From Dromaius novaehollandiae (taxonomy: Eukaryota; Chordata; Aves; Casuariiformes; Dromaiidae): a DNA stretch of 64,000 bases. Of this stretch, positions 1 to 12,720 are shown one piece after another. A program made the position numbers and the translations under genes. The stretch spans positions 16,388,501 through 16,452,500 of the forward strand of contig NC_088113.1 in assembly GCF_036370855.1 (NCBI RefSeq), read 5' to 3'. The notes beneath the pieces are model-generated. The model saw only the letters and a program-made list of their open reading frames with translations, was not told where the DNA came from and did no database searches. The stretch's first letter is position 1, and every line of letters starts with the position of its first letter.

Positions 1-3000
1 AATGCTATATACAGCACTTCCTGTCCTACAAATAAAGCATATGAATCAGATCTTTTATAAATCATATGAAGTACTCTTTATAGTATGCAACTAAATTATT
101 CCTAAACTAGTGAAGAAATTGGTGGCTAATTTTAAGTATGATTTGTGCAACTTGTTCTATAGTTTTGTAAGGCAGATCTCACTGGCAGGTTTTGTGATTT
201 GAAACACCGTTTTTGAATTGATTTCTCTGCAGTATATTATACATTGATTTTTGTATCTGAAGAGTGTTAAAATCGGTTGTTATAGTTAAGCATAAGTCTG
301 TGATAATTATATTTGCATTATGATACGCTAATTCATCAAGAAGGATATATACAGATAAGGCTAAATGGTAGTGTATTCATTATGCAAGCACGGGTTTTAC
401 CGATAGGGCCTCTAATTTACACTTGAAATGTGTCGGCTGCCCTGTAAATTTGCTGTGAAGGCTGTTAAGTACCTTGGATACTCTGCGAGGTTCCCCTTCC
501 CCCAAAGTGCTTATGTAAACTACAGCCCGAGTAAAAGCTAGCAAAGAGCTATTTTTAGCAAGACTGTGCAGCTGGGGGAGGGCAGGGGCCTTGGGTCGCC
601 TCGGAGGGTGCAGAGCGAAGGGGAGTATCCCGGTCGGGAGCTGTATCCAGCCCAGACTGCTGGCTAGTACTGTACGGTTTGTATAGAGAGATCTGTGCTT
701 TTACAACAAAACCAACCAAAACCCGCCTGAGCTAGATGATTTTTTTCTAAATAGATGAAAACAGTGATGTACATTTAAAATCCCTGCAAATGGCATTAAT
801 TTACCATTTTTGTTCATGTATTGTCAGTGTTGATAATACTTGCAAAGTCGCTGAAGACCATGTCTGGAAAATGCACCGTCTGCCGTTTGCTCTTAAGGCA
901 TCTCGGTTGAATTGAGTTACTCATTCGAGTTATAAAATCAGGGACGGTTTGGAGAAGTTGGACATCTCCAAGCTTCGTGTCTGGCAGGACAACTTTTTAC
1001 CTAAGGTGGCTTATAAAAGAGTGCGAAGGTACTTCCTTGGGTATCCTTTCATCAGCTTGAGTCTCAACAGTGAACCGACGTGTACTGTATCGTGTCTGCG
1101 GTTATTTGGCTGGGTGTTTTCCGAGGCTCTGTGGGGCAGCGTGTGTGCCATAAAGAGCAGAGAGTTACGGCATAAAGTCTCTGGTCTTCTCCTGGCTCTA
1201 GACCAGACTTGGGTGTGACTTAGTTTCCCAATTTGAGGATTTGTATTGTACTTTTCTTCTTCTGGAAGGGTATAGAAGCTCATAGCTGCAAAAGCCCTGG
1301 GATGATTTTGGGTAGTGTGAGGTATTAAATGAAGTCAGATGAGTGAAGGATGATACTGTGCAATCTTTCACAAAACTGATGCCAAAAAGTACTGCAGTAT
1401 CATCGAAAGTCTTGACACAATGAAATGTTTTTGCAGAAGGAGTGAGAGATGGATTTAGAGATCTTTCTCTCTCCTATGCTAACTTGTTTCAGAAGTTAGG
1501 TGCATGGTATGTATGAAATGCAGAATATTCCTACATGAGTTTACAAGTATAATATATTCATTATTATCGCACTGTTTCATCAAGGCAAGCAGTAATTAAA
1601 ATGTCTGGCTTTAAAGAGCTATTTAGAGATTGTTTTGGAGAAGAACGTGCCAGTTTATAACTCATTTTGTTGTGATTTATGTGGACCACTCAGTAAGTTT
1701 GCAGCTTCTCTGCATCGTGCGTTGCTTTGCGCTCTCCCGGTGCGTGTTTAGAGGTGAGATCCTGGACCCGTCCCCGTCTCCTCTAGCATACTCCACCGTC
1801 CCCCTCTGCTCCACGGGGCTGAGCTACTCTTAAGCTTCACACGTTTTGCTGCCAGAGAGCGTTTATCATTTTCCCAAGCCCTCTTCAGCCGTCACGGGCT
1901 GCGTCTCGGTGTTGCTCTCCAGCGCGGGTGGATTGCGAATGCGCGGCCGCCGAGGGGGGACAGGCGGGGAAAAGCAGGGCAAGGCAGGACTGGACAGGTC
2001 AAAGCAGAGCCGCTTTCACAAAGTGAAAAAGGAAAAAAAAACCAAAAAACACAAAACCCTGGCCTCCTACCAATGTTTAGGATCAGCAAGGTGTTGAGCC
2101 ATTTCCCAGTTTCAATCTGATTGGAGCCAAGCCTTTCCCAGCTCTTGTGAAGCAGTAGCTCCACTGCTGCTTAATTGCGTCTTGTTTTGAAAGGTGATTA
2201 GGAACTTTATTTAAAAATAGTAACTTTAGTATTCAGTCCATTAAATTTGTCACCAAGGTGTTTTCATTAGACTCCCAGCTGCTTTCTTATTGGAAATGTG
2301 AGCTAAAAATAGGCAGGATTCCTGCTGTGCAGTGACTGGTACTGTACCTCCATTTCAGCCCTGATTTTCCCTAATGATGTGAAATGTGTTTGTTTGCCTC
2401 AGAGCTTTCTTCTGGGTTGTATTTAAGAAGGTCCTGCTAATTATGCCAAAATCGTGTACTGTGGTTTTCTGATAAAGTCACGTGCCTGTAAAGAATATGA
2501 AACTGATTTCCCTCAAGACAGATCTCACGAATGAAAGATCAGTGCCGCACCCAGCACGCTTTTCCTTAGTGCTCATCAGTCTGCCAGAAGTGTCTGCAAG
2601 AATTCAATGAATACCTGCTTTTTAAAAAGAAAAAAAAATAACAAACATACATTTGTTACTCTCATCCTGCAGGGTGGGATTTACCCCTGCAGTTCAGTCC
2701 TCCTGAGCAGCCCCTCTCTTCTGCATGGCTTAAATCACTGTGCGGGTTGTGCGACGCTTGGACGATGACCGTGTTTCTGTGGCGTGAACATTGTGCTTTC
2801 TGAAACAAAATGCTGTCATCACCAGACTGTATCTCGGTACACTCTGCTTTTATGCATACATGGACTGCAGGCTGAATCAGGTTGTAGCATCCTTGTTTAA
2901 ATAGCGTATCTTTTAATTTCTGAGCTGTGCCACCTTTATTCCTAGCATCCGTACCATGGGGCATCAGCCTGGGTTAGCACTGGGCACCCAGAAAACAGAT

Positions 3001-6000
3001 TTTTAAGAGTTAGACATATATATGTATAAATATTGACATATATATATAGACACATATATGTATAAATGTATAGGAGCAAGCATACTTCCTTCCTAGAAAT
3101 CAGTAATACATTATGGAAGTTGTACTTTTCTATCGTAATGATAGTTGATGGGGTTTTTTTCTTCCTTGGAATACTTTCTGGCTATAACTCCAGCAAATGT
3201 ATGCAGTTCACCCCAGTAAAATTAATGCAAGTAACAGGAGGAAGCTCTGCTGCAGAGCAGTGTGGTTTGGGGTTTGGGTGGTGTTGTGTGTGTTTAATAG
3301 GCCTGGTATTTGGAGTCACAATCAAGAAAGTCAGTGACCCGAATGTAAATTATATCAGCCATGTTTTTTCTTTCTATTGTCTTTAAACAAGGAAACAGAA
3401 AATGGTAAGATGTGTTATTGAAACACAGGTCTCTCAAATGGAAGTTGGTTTGTTCAAGGGAGGGAATTTTTCTTTTTTTATTTAAAATGTGGGATATGCT
3501 TATCTGCAAAAATACTCCAGTGATGCTCCCTTAAAACCTGTATTAGATGCAGCGTGTAATTCTGGCATGGTCGACTAGCATCTCCAGTCTTTTTTAATTT
3601 TCCGTTTTGTTTGTTGGCAGTCCTGGACTTCCTGTGCATGTGCATTTTGACAAAGAAGAGAAGGGCGGTTTCACAAGCTGTAGGATCCAGACGTGGGTGG
3701 GATGGGGCGAGGGAAAAGCGCGGTATCGAGAGCTCTGCACCTGTCACTAGTCCTGAGCGTCGCGGGCAGCACAGGGCAGCGAGTGCGGTCAAGGCACTGC
3801 AAAAACGTCTGAGGCCGAAAAATTCAGAAGAACAGATAACTTTTATTTAGTAGGTGCACATTATTAACTACTGTGTATTTATCAGTTGCTGCACTTAGGC
3901 ACACCTTTTTTTGTGGTGAACCTAATGATTTGCTGCTGAGTAGAGGAAGGGGAGTCAAAACACTGCAGCGTGATGATATTTCTTGTGTGGTCTTAATGTT
4001 TCTAGCGTGTGTATGTATAAGCACCTGATGGAGGGGAGGTAATGCTGGAGCTCGCTCGCTCCTCTCCAGGAGCATTTAGCTTTCTCGGCAGGCTTTCTCC
4101 TTATCTGACCTGTGTGCTCGCGTCTCTTCTACCTTGGAGTCCTGGCTGTTCTTTTCAGTGTAAACCATAATCCGGAAGCTCTAATTATAGTAATGCAGAA
4201 CAAATGGAAATCCTGGAATTGTCTTTTGCAGTCTAAATCGCATAGTCTTTAGTCACAGGTATCAGAGCGATCGGTGAGCCAGCAGAGGCTTGTGAGGTCT
4301 TAATCGTTCCCCTGGAGCTGCGGCGTGCCTCGCTTGCCTGGCCCGCGTTCGAGCGGCACGTTTATTGCCGGGACTGCAGGATACCCGCTGCGCCGTAGGC
4401 ACGTACGTGAACCAGCTCTGCAGCGCTAAAAGGTGCTGTGCAAAAGTGCTTCCTTGCAGTGAGACATGATGAGAGGATTCCTGTTGGAATGTATTTATGC
4501 AAAATAATGGACTTGGTTATTAAGCACGGCGTTTTGAGGGTAGGCAAAGTCGCAGCTGGGTTCATGGCAGTTAATGTGTGTCGATGTGGGAAAATACATG
4601 ACATTTGGGGAAGAGTAAATACCTTCTTAGTCCCCTTCCCATCCTTCCCACTGCAGCACTACTACCCGTGATTTTGCGTGCCTGTTTTTGTTCAGTTCTT
4701 CCCCGAGACTGTTTAATGTTCCTTTTTATGTAGAAGATGGAATTTTTAATCTGTTAATAAATAATTTAGGTTTAGAATTTCATCCATTGGAAATGCAAAC
4801 ATGAGACACTGCCCCCTGCAGACAGAGCGCTGGCCGGGGGGCGGGGGGGCTCTGCTGGACCCGCAGGGCTCCTCGTCATCTGGTGGAATTTGGATTTGGA
4901 AATTTGCTGGAACTTGACTGAGCACCCTGGGCTCCTCTGTTAGGCTTTGATTTCTCTCAGATTCCCTGCTGCCCATCTGCGATGGAGTAGAAAAAAATCC
5001 GGGGTTGCATCAGGCCCGCTCGCTTGTGGTGCTAGAGCGAGTTGTTACTCGTCGCCTTGTGATACTGCTGCTTTTCAGTGTAATAAAACAGTTAATGATG
5101 TCAACAGAAACCAGCATCACTGGAGCGCTGGAGTTAATGCCTGCCAAGATGAAATTATTTTCCACCGCTCGTTGTTTGGTTCATGCTGCCTGCATCGTAG
5201 ACTCACAGCACCATGTCGCGCTCGCTTCATAGCCACCACGGCCAGAACCGTTTTCCTTTTCCCTCCTTCCCCCACTCCCTGAAGAAGGGGAGGTTAAAGT
5301 TAAGGCTTCTGGAGAACGAGGAGGTAGTTGGGCAGGGCTGGGCGTGGTACAGCACAGTGCAGCGCTTCTCTCGGACCTCAGCGCGAGGGTTGGTGTTCCT
5401 CAAGGCTCTCGCGCTGCCTGGGAGCGCAGGGAACCGTTTCGGAAGAGAAGGGACGGTGGTGGGGTAAATCCAGTGCCCGGCTTTTTCAGTCCTTGGCCTC
5501 TGCGTAAAGTCTGCCAGTGAGGATGCCACTTCGGCTGTTAACCGAGAGTGCAGAGATGGCTCGTGTATGTCTCTGAGCCGTCATCTTTGGTTCCTCCTGA
5601 ATCTGGATGTTCTCATCCGCGCGAAGTTCCGTTTCGAGACAGAGCTGTCCGTTCTGGTGTGAACGGCTTTTTAAGCTATAATGCTTAAACAGTTATGTTC
5701 TATGAATAACATATTTAGTAATTGTTTAGGTAATTACAACATTTATATAATTGTAATAACTGGCTTCACCAAAGCTAACTTGAAAGAACAAATTCTACCT
5801 GAAACAACTGCATTAGCACTTCCTCATTATAACGTGTTCTTAAGTTAGCTAGAGGATAAGGTATCTTAAAGTCCTCCCAAATTTCCCCTCGCCTCCTTTT
5901 TCCTGTGACCTCTCTCTTTCACACGTGCGCAGGCGTCCCCCCCGCACAGCGCTGCACACGTGCTCCCGGGCCGTCCCCGCTCCGCTTCTGCAGCCCCTGG

Positions 6001-9000
6001 CTTCCCAGGTGTGAGTCAGTGCGTTACGACAGAGAAGCGCTCGGTGCCGAAACCGAGACGTGATTCTTGGCTGAGGGAGGAAGCAGGCTCTGGTTGTGCC
6101 TCGTCAGGGATTTTACTTTTCCTGTACACACTTCAGCCTAAATTCTGTGTTAGGTCAATCCTAAAAGCACGCAGCTTAGAGAAGTCCGTGTCAGAGTGGT
6201 GAGCTTCTCAAATACGTTTTGCAAAAAGAAAGTGTGTCCTGCTCTCTGGCTTACAGACCTTTACATGAATAAAGATTTTAATATTTAAATTTTTAAGGTC
6301 TTCTATAGCCAGTCTCCTGTTGGAGGAGATGAGGTTTAAAGGCATTCATGTTTTTATAATGATTAAAATTCTGCTTCGGGATAAGTTGAGTAGTGTTAGC
6401 AGGTCTGCATAGAAGAGAGGGGGATAGGCCAAAATATTGTTTTTAAATGATTCCAAAACGGCATGTCAGGTCGCCTGCTGGATTAATGCTGTATGTCAGC
6501 ATTCGGTGAGGTGTCCATTTTAATTGTAAAGTTCTAAAAACAGTAAATATTTCAAATGCTGTTTTGGGAAATACTCCATAGTAAATGTCCATTTATTGCT
6601 GCTACTACAAACAACATTCAAATAAGTGAAGGTGGAGGGTCCCACATTAGATTTTCCTTTTAGGAACAGAGAGCAAGGAATCCGAATATCTAAGCAAAGA
6701 GCAAAATCGTGAACACGAATGACAGTTCTTTTTGTTTGATGTGTTAAGTGTAAACGAGAAACAGAAGGCTGTGCTGCTTTTTCAGAAATGTGGTCACTCC
6801 CTGTGAACAGCTTTCCCACAGTAGCAGTATATTCACCTTTATTGTTTGCCTTTGAATTTGGCTTCAAGCTTGATTTCTTGCTCCTTTTATCTGCCTGAAA
6901 GTAATTGTACCAGGGAGAGACAAACACCTCACTTAAATTTGACTTCTTTATTGTATTGCATGGCAAAAGAATACTGAAACAGATATTTGCAGGCAATGCC
7001 TTCACGGTAGCCGAAAATTAATGTCTCTGCAGTCCTCAGAATTATCAGTGTAAAATTGCTATTGTAGCTTCATATCACTTGTTTGTTTTAAAATGAAATT
7101 TTTAAAGTATGTCTGGTATTAAATTTCATGATCGAGCACATGCTTTAAAGAAGAAAGAAGAGTAACTTTATATTCTAATTCACTTTGGAGCTGAGAGGTG
7201 CGTTCTTTACAGGTGCCGTAATACTAGATGCCAGCCTGTGTGCCTCCTCCTACAGAGGGCTGGAGTTGTTTTTCCCAAGTTTGGAAAAGAAGAGCATTAA
7301 AAAAAAAAAAAAAGGCTCCTGAGAAAAGCAAAAACTGAAATGTGAGCTGCTGTGAATTGCTTAAACTGTCAGCTCCAGAACAGGTATTGACAGGCAGGTT
7401 TTGCGGAGAAGCTGACTGCCGTTCCAGGCAGAAGTGCCTTGGGCAAGGATCACATGTGACACTGGCATAGGAGTTATGAAAGACTTGAGCTTCCTATGAG
7501 CAGGATAACGGTCAAAATTACTGCATTTTTGCAAAAAAGTTTAACGTCCTAAAATGCAAAATAAAAGCATCTCCGTTGTGATGGTGCTTAAGTAGCCAAA
7601 ATGCCAGTGCTGGATTTACAGTCTTGTATGTTAAATACATCTGAACTGTTTCTCTGAAGACCTTTGTACAAGTATATTTATATAAGGCAGCTAAATCCTC
7701 CCTATCACCATGTTCAAAAGGTAGCAGTCATATGTCCCCCTGTTGTTTTGGACTCCTCTGGGGCCTATGTCCATTCCCCGAATTCTGCCTACTTCTCTAG
7801 TTCCCAAGGAAACCCAATCCTGAGATCAAAATACCTTCCTATCGAGTAAGATCATATCATCTCTGCCTAGCTACCTTTCTAAACTTTCTGTTTAAAATGA
7901 TGTTACTTGTTTTTTAGATACTGTCTTCACAGTATTTAGAGATTAGATTTTACACAAGACAGACACAAGTTGAAAAATATAAGGACTGTTTGAACCTTTG
8001 ATTCGTTCATTTTTTTGTATCTCTGCTTCTTGAGATGGGGAAAGCAGTATGAGGAATTTGTGTATTAATTCTTTATCATCTGGAAGTTGTGATGCAAATG
8101 TCAATAATTAATACTTGTGAAGCATTTTGCTGCCTTCAGATGGTATGGTTTTATTCGTACTTGTGATCTCTTGTTTCGTTGTCTGCCTTACTGTCTGGCT
8201 GTCCTCTTCTTTCTGGTGACAGTCAGTGGGAGAAAATGGTTTTACTAACGCCATCCCAATGACTGGAAAGTTATGGGATTTCAGTGAGATGTCACTTCAA
8301 ACATTCTTGTTTCAGCCGTCTCTAACTCTTATCCACTTTCCCCGCTTCTCTCACTTTACCTTCTTTTTGCATTTGCCTGTTCTAACTAGTTTTACTGCTT
8401 CATTAGAGGTCAACTTTTTACCCAGTCTTTGAGTGTTGTTTTTGTCTGTATCTCATTCTGTAAAGTAATGGCTATTCTGTTATTTTGCATTTTCAGTTAT
8501 CTATGTGAAAAATGCAAAAGATTAAATCAGCGTATTTTGCATAGGATAGGTTTGTTCCAAGAAAATCCTACAATTTTTTTTGATTTTTTTTCCCCAAAAC
8601 CTTGATGTCACTAATGCTGTCAGATTAGTGCAATTTTAAAATTACAGGTATGTGGTGGTCTTTATCAACTGAATGTAATTCTGCTGATTTGATGGCACTG
8701 GAGGGAGCTAAAGACCACGAGGACAAGGTTCACGTAAATACTTTGGTGAAACACAATGAAAGGATATCCCATTGGGTTCACCTGCTCCAATTGCTTAGAG
8801 CAGCTTGCAGTAGGGGCATGGATTTTGGAAAAGCACATTGGTTGTTGCTGTATTAAAAATGAAATCTGAAATTGAAGCAAGCATTTATTTGCTGAACTCA
8901 AAGATGTGGCTTTTTTCAAACAAATTTATGTTCTGTAGAGGCACTCTTTAAGTCTGTTTAAAATTACTCATACTGATTCTTGCCTAAGTGATTTTGCCTA

Positions 9001-10570
9001 AACTGTCTCCTTAGGGTAGAGTAGGATCAACCATTTTTTAACCCATGTAAGAAAATCTGTTGGGTGCTGCACCAGCTTCAGTTAAATAGGTTTTGAAAAA
9101 TGATGAAGATTTAAAGTTACCCTCTGTTCAGCCCCCATAGAGCCTGGGAGTGATGCAGTCTGCGACTGCTTTTGGATTAGGTCTGTGGCCTTAGCCTACA
9201 ATTAATAACAGAGATCGTTGACCTCGATTGTAGACATAGACCTTTTTCTACCTTCCAGAAAACAGGTATGACAAAAAATACACCCAGAACGTGGACACTG
9301 GAAGGGGGTTGGGGTTGTGGGAGGAGGGACTTCACTGTATCATCTTACAGAGCCGCCTGTGATCAGCCATGCTTGGTTTCTTGTTATCCCAGTTCGGCTT
9401 TGCAGGTAATAAAGACCATGGAAACAGAATTTGTTATTTTCTTAAAATTAAGTATTAGCCTTCAGCTTTTCATTCCTTGTGTAAAATTAGAAATTGTAGT
9501 CTTCGGTGTGCATAGCTCTCAGTGAAATAACTGCACAAGGTACAAACCTTGATGCGATGCGCAGGAGTTGGATTCTTCCAGGTCACAGTCTTTGAGAGAC
9601 AGGGATGGTAAAAACCATGCTGAACAGCAGGAAAGGCAGAAACTGCTTTAGGTAAGCAGCAGAAACAGCTTTGCAACATTGGCAGCCTGGGTGCGCGGAG
9701 ACGGACACACCAACTTTCACATTCGCCGTTCTTGACTCCCCCTGCTCCCACCCTCATCATCTGAGGTTAGATTTCCTTCGGGCTTCTGCAGCCTGGGTGT
9801 CCCGTTCCACGCTCATTCTGCTGCCAGTAATACACAGATTGTTTAAAGATGGGTGCTATTTTGACTTCTGATTAATTCGGCTCTTGTTATATTTTAAACA
9901 AATAGGGATAAGAAAATACGAAGACAAGCAAACATTTAAATTGTGGAGGAGAAGAGATAGCGTGCCCGTATCTAAGGGAATATACTTGATAGTGGTTTGC
10001 AAGAAACAGGATCATGAGTAAGGTCTGAGGCTCTCATTCGTTTGGCCTGCCAAGATTCAGGCAGAAAAGCTGGAGAAAAGGGGCAGAAAGGGAAGTGAAA
10101 TGAAAAATTCCGTAATATGAATGGTTAATTGTGTCTCGTTTTTTCATGTTTTTCTTCTTCTTTTGCTGCCTATTAAAAAAAAAAAAAAAGAAAGAAGAAG
10201 AGTTGAATAGGGGTTGTGCCGTGTTCCTCCCCGCTCACTAACAGCATTCCCGCCTCAGGCTTGCCCTGGGATCGAATCACGACATAGTGATCTCATTCGT
10301 ACCGTTACCTCTCGTTTCTGTACCAGCCTTGGCCTTGGATCAGCTGAAGCTTCCTACCAGCAGGGCGAAGTAATTTTCTGGGGCGGGGTGAGGGGCTGTT
10401 CTGGAGTTATTTGACATATACAGGCTTGTATGGCGGAGTGAGCCTTGGAGGCATGCACTAGTAAGTTGTTTTTAATCACTCTGTTTTGGTAGTTGTGCGA
10501 AAATACCTTTTTACAAGTTTGAAAGGTATGAGTGAAGGCAGCTGGAAAAGCCTTAAGTGTTTGGGGCTTG
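1..10570. other. Noncoding, presumed GNAS intron 6 (5' part), with CpG-rich patches
   Basis: No exon of GNAS or any other gene was recognised on either strand. The largest open frame is 161 codons on the minus strand (6520-7005). Scattered CpG-rich patches occur at about 4.3-4.4, 5.0-5.5 and 5.88-6.08 kb, separated by AT-rich sequence. Assignment to intron 6 rests only on the first GNAS exon downstream being exon 7. Confidence 0.55.
3017..3068. repeat. AT-rich imperfect tandem repeat
   Basis: Two copies of an acatatatatgtataaat-like unit with an (AT)n core lie head to tail. This is simple sequence with no evident function. Confidence 0.7.
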
Positions 10571-10578
10571 TTTAGTTT

Positions 10579-12170
10579 ATGGGCGGGGGGAAAGCCACGT
10601 GGAACGGGTTTAATTTGAAAACTAGTGATCAAGCCCGGCCACAGACAAATGGCTATAACGCTGGGGATAAAACGTGCCCCAGGTTAGTGGAAAGCAAAAA
10701 GGAGCAGCGAACGCTGTGCTCGGGGAGGTGTGGGAGTAGGCAAGACACCGCCGCCGCGGCAGCCGCAGCGCGTCGGGTGCAGGAGCTCGTGGCAGGAGGA
10801 GCCGGCGGGCGTCATCCTGCGCCGAGTCCCGAGGCGCTGTCGAAGGTCCGGCGTCGGGGCCGGGCGGCAGCTGCGCCTGGGCTGCCTGCTCGTGTTCTCG
10901 CGCGTTTCCAGCCCCCTCCCACTCGCGTTTCTCCTGTACAGAGCCAAAAAGTTTGTAGATTATATGAGTGGGAGAGAGCTATCTCCTAATAATTTCTTTC
11001 TTAGAAAGAAACAAGTATTTCTTTTCTTTTTTTTAATATAACCTAATCAAAGCTTGCAGTTGGTTATGGGCTACTAACTTGGAGTATTTTTGCGAAAACA
11101 AATCTGAGTTACGTTACATTACATGTTATAAAGTACACTTTCCAAAAGATTTCTGTGAAAATTGCTGTTTTCTAAAATATACATTGTTTCAAGGGCCAAT
11201 GAGCAAAACTGCATGTGGTAGAAGGAAGGGGGAAGGGAAGGGAAGTTCACGTATAGATTTAAGCCTGGATGGAATTTACTCCACAATTTTTAGAAATGAA
11301 AATATCCATGTAGGGCCCTAAAGGAATCCTGTGGGCTGATGGTGCAGTTTGTGTTGAATACATGCACTCGTGTCTGTATGGCATACGGAAGATATTTTGC
11401 TGTGGCTTAAATGCTTATTATAGTTGCAGTATTTTGATTACCATCTGTAGCCTCTATTGGTTTTTGATAGAGTTACTAAGATTTCATATTTTGAGAGCTG
11501 TGTCGGTTGTGTTGTATCACACTGACTACTATTTCCAGTGTCTGCAAAATAGCTGAGTCTTACAACTTCAGTCTTATTCCTGAACTGTTGCTTTCCTGTG
11601 CTGTTGAAAATATTGAATCTCCTGATTATACAAATGCCTACTGTTGGGTAATATTGACAAATACACTGAATAACATTTTTGACATAACATTCTGTTCCCA
11701 CACAGATGATTTGGATGTAATTGAATGGGTTGATCAAGAGTCTGTGCTAAAAATACGACATTTTCTCACCCACTAAGTGCAAGAAAACGCTCGCTTAAAA
11801 GGCAGTTTTGTCAGGCAGAGCTGCCGAGAAGTGGGCTGGGTCACGCAGCGACTTACTGATTCTGCCTTGCGCCTCTGAAAGCGCAGTTCAGGTTTGCCGC
11901 GAGCTGCAGCCACGGCCCCTTCGTGCTGGTCGCGTCGTCCGCAGCCCTATTTCTGGCCCGCGCGAGGGTGCGTGGTCGGAGCGAGGGCTCCGCGCGAGCG
12001 CCGGGGCAGCGCGGCTGCAGCCTGCGAGGGGGCCGAGCCGGGCGAGGAGCCTCGCGCGGGACCGGACCCTCGCAGGCACCGGGGAGCCTGCGAATGATTT
12101 TAACTGGAGCAAAGCGCTCCGGCCCTTTGAGGATCCGCTCCGGGGCGTCACGCAGGCTAGCATAAGCACT
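10579..12170. promoter_or_regulatory. Two intronic CpG-rich patches (about 10.69-10.94 and 11.89-12.15 kb)
   Basis: Two dense CpG blocks lie 1 kb apart in otherwise AT-rich sequence, about 7-8.5 kb upstream of GNAS exon 7. Overlapping open frames on both strands are expected from the GC content and show no conserved domain. They could be an internal promoter or an enhancer. No Gs-alpha exon 1 reading frame (MGCLGNSK) is present in either. Confidence 0.4.
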
Positions 12171-12479
12171 TAAATATGTTGAAGCCAAAAATCTACAGAA
12201 ATAGTTAGAGGGGGAATTTTGAAGATTGTTTTTCTTTTCTTTCTCCTGATTTTAATGGTCTCGTGGGCAAGACACTGTATTGTTACAGTTTCCAAAGCGG
12301 TACGGTTTTGCCGCAGACCAGGGGAAAAGAATGAAAGATAGGCAGTAGAGAAGGCCTGAACGTTTAGCACGCAGTAAAGTAACTTTTCTACTTTTCTGCA
12401 TCTACTATCAAATAAATCTTGTGCTAACGAGCAGCCAGACTCGTTTCTCTGCCTGCTGCTGGTTTCTGCGTCCGAGCGG

Positions 12480-12720
12480 AGATGCATTGTACCTTTCCAG
12501 CCTTTGAAACGGCCTGTGCCTATTTTTATTTGTCGAGCTGGGGCTGGGCTGGCCCCATTCCAGATGTGTCTCACAAGATTTGGTGCTGATGAGCTATTTA
12601 TAGAACTGTGGTTCCATTGTCATGGCAACCGTGCTAGAGGCCAAGGCGGCTGGGAGCTATTTCTGGACTTGTGCTGTAATGTAAAACTGATTGGGAAAGT
12701 TAGTGCATCCTCTAAGCCAG
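12480..12720. promoter_or_regulatory. Candidate regulatory block with MEF2 and RFX-type motifs
   Basis: A perfect MEF2 consensus CTATTTATAG lies at 12594-12603. It is followed 18 bp later by CATGGCAAC (12621-12629), an RFX/X-box half-site. The block sits 0.35 kb after the second CpG patch. Function is inferred from motifs only. Confidence 0.3.

Noticed and set aside
949-1218. 89-codon frame overlapping a TATA-like ttataaaag near 1013
   Set aside because: No domain, no CpG promoter and no splice structure; an opposite-strand frame of equal length overlaps it.
10579-12188. Possible alternative GNAS first exons (XL-alpha-s or NESP-like) in the intronic CpG patches
   Set aside because: The frames lack the Gs-alpha exon 1 text, XL-type repeats, and a convincing donor. 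They also lie downstream of where exons 2-6 should be.
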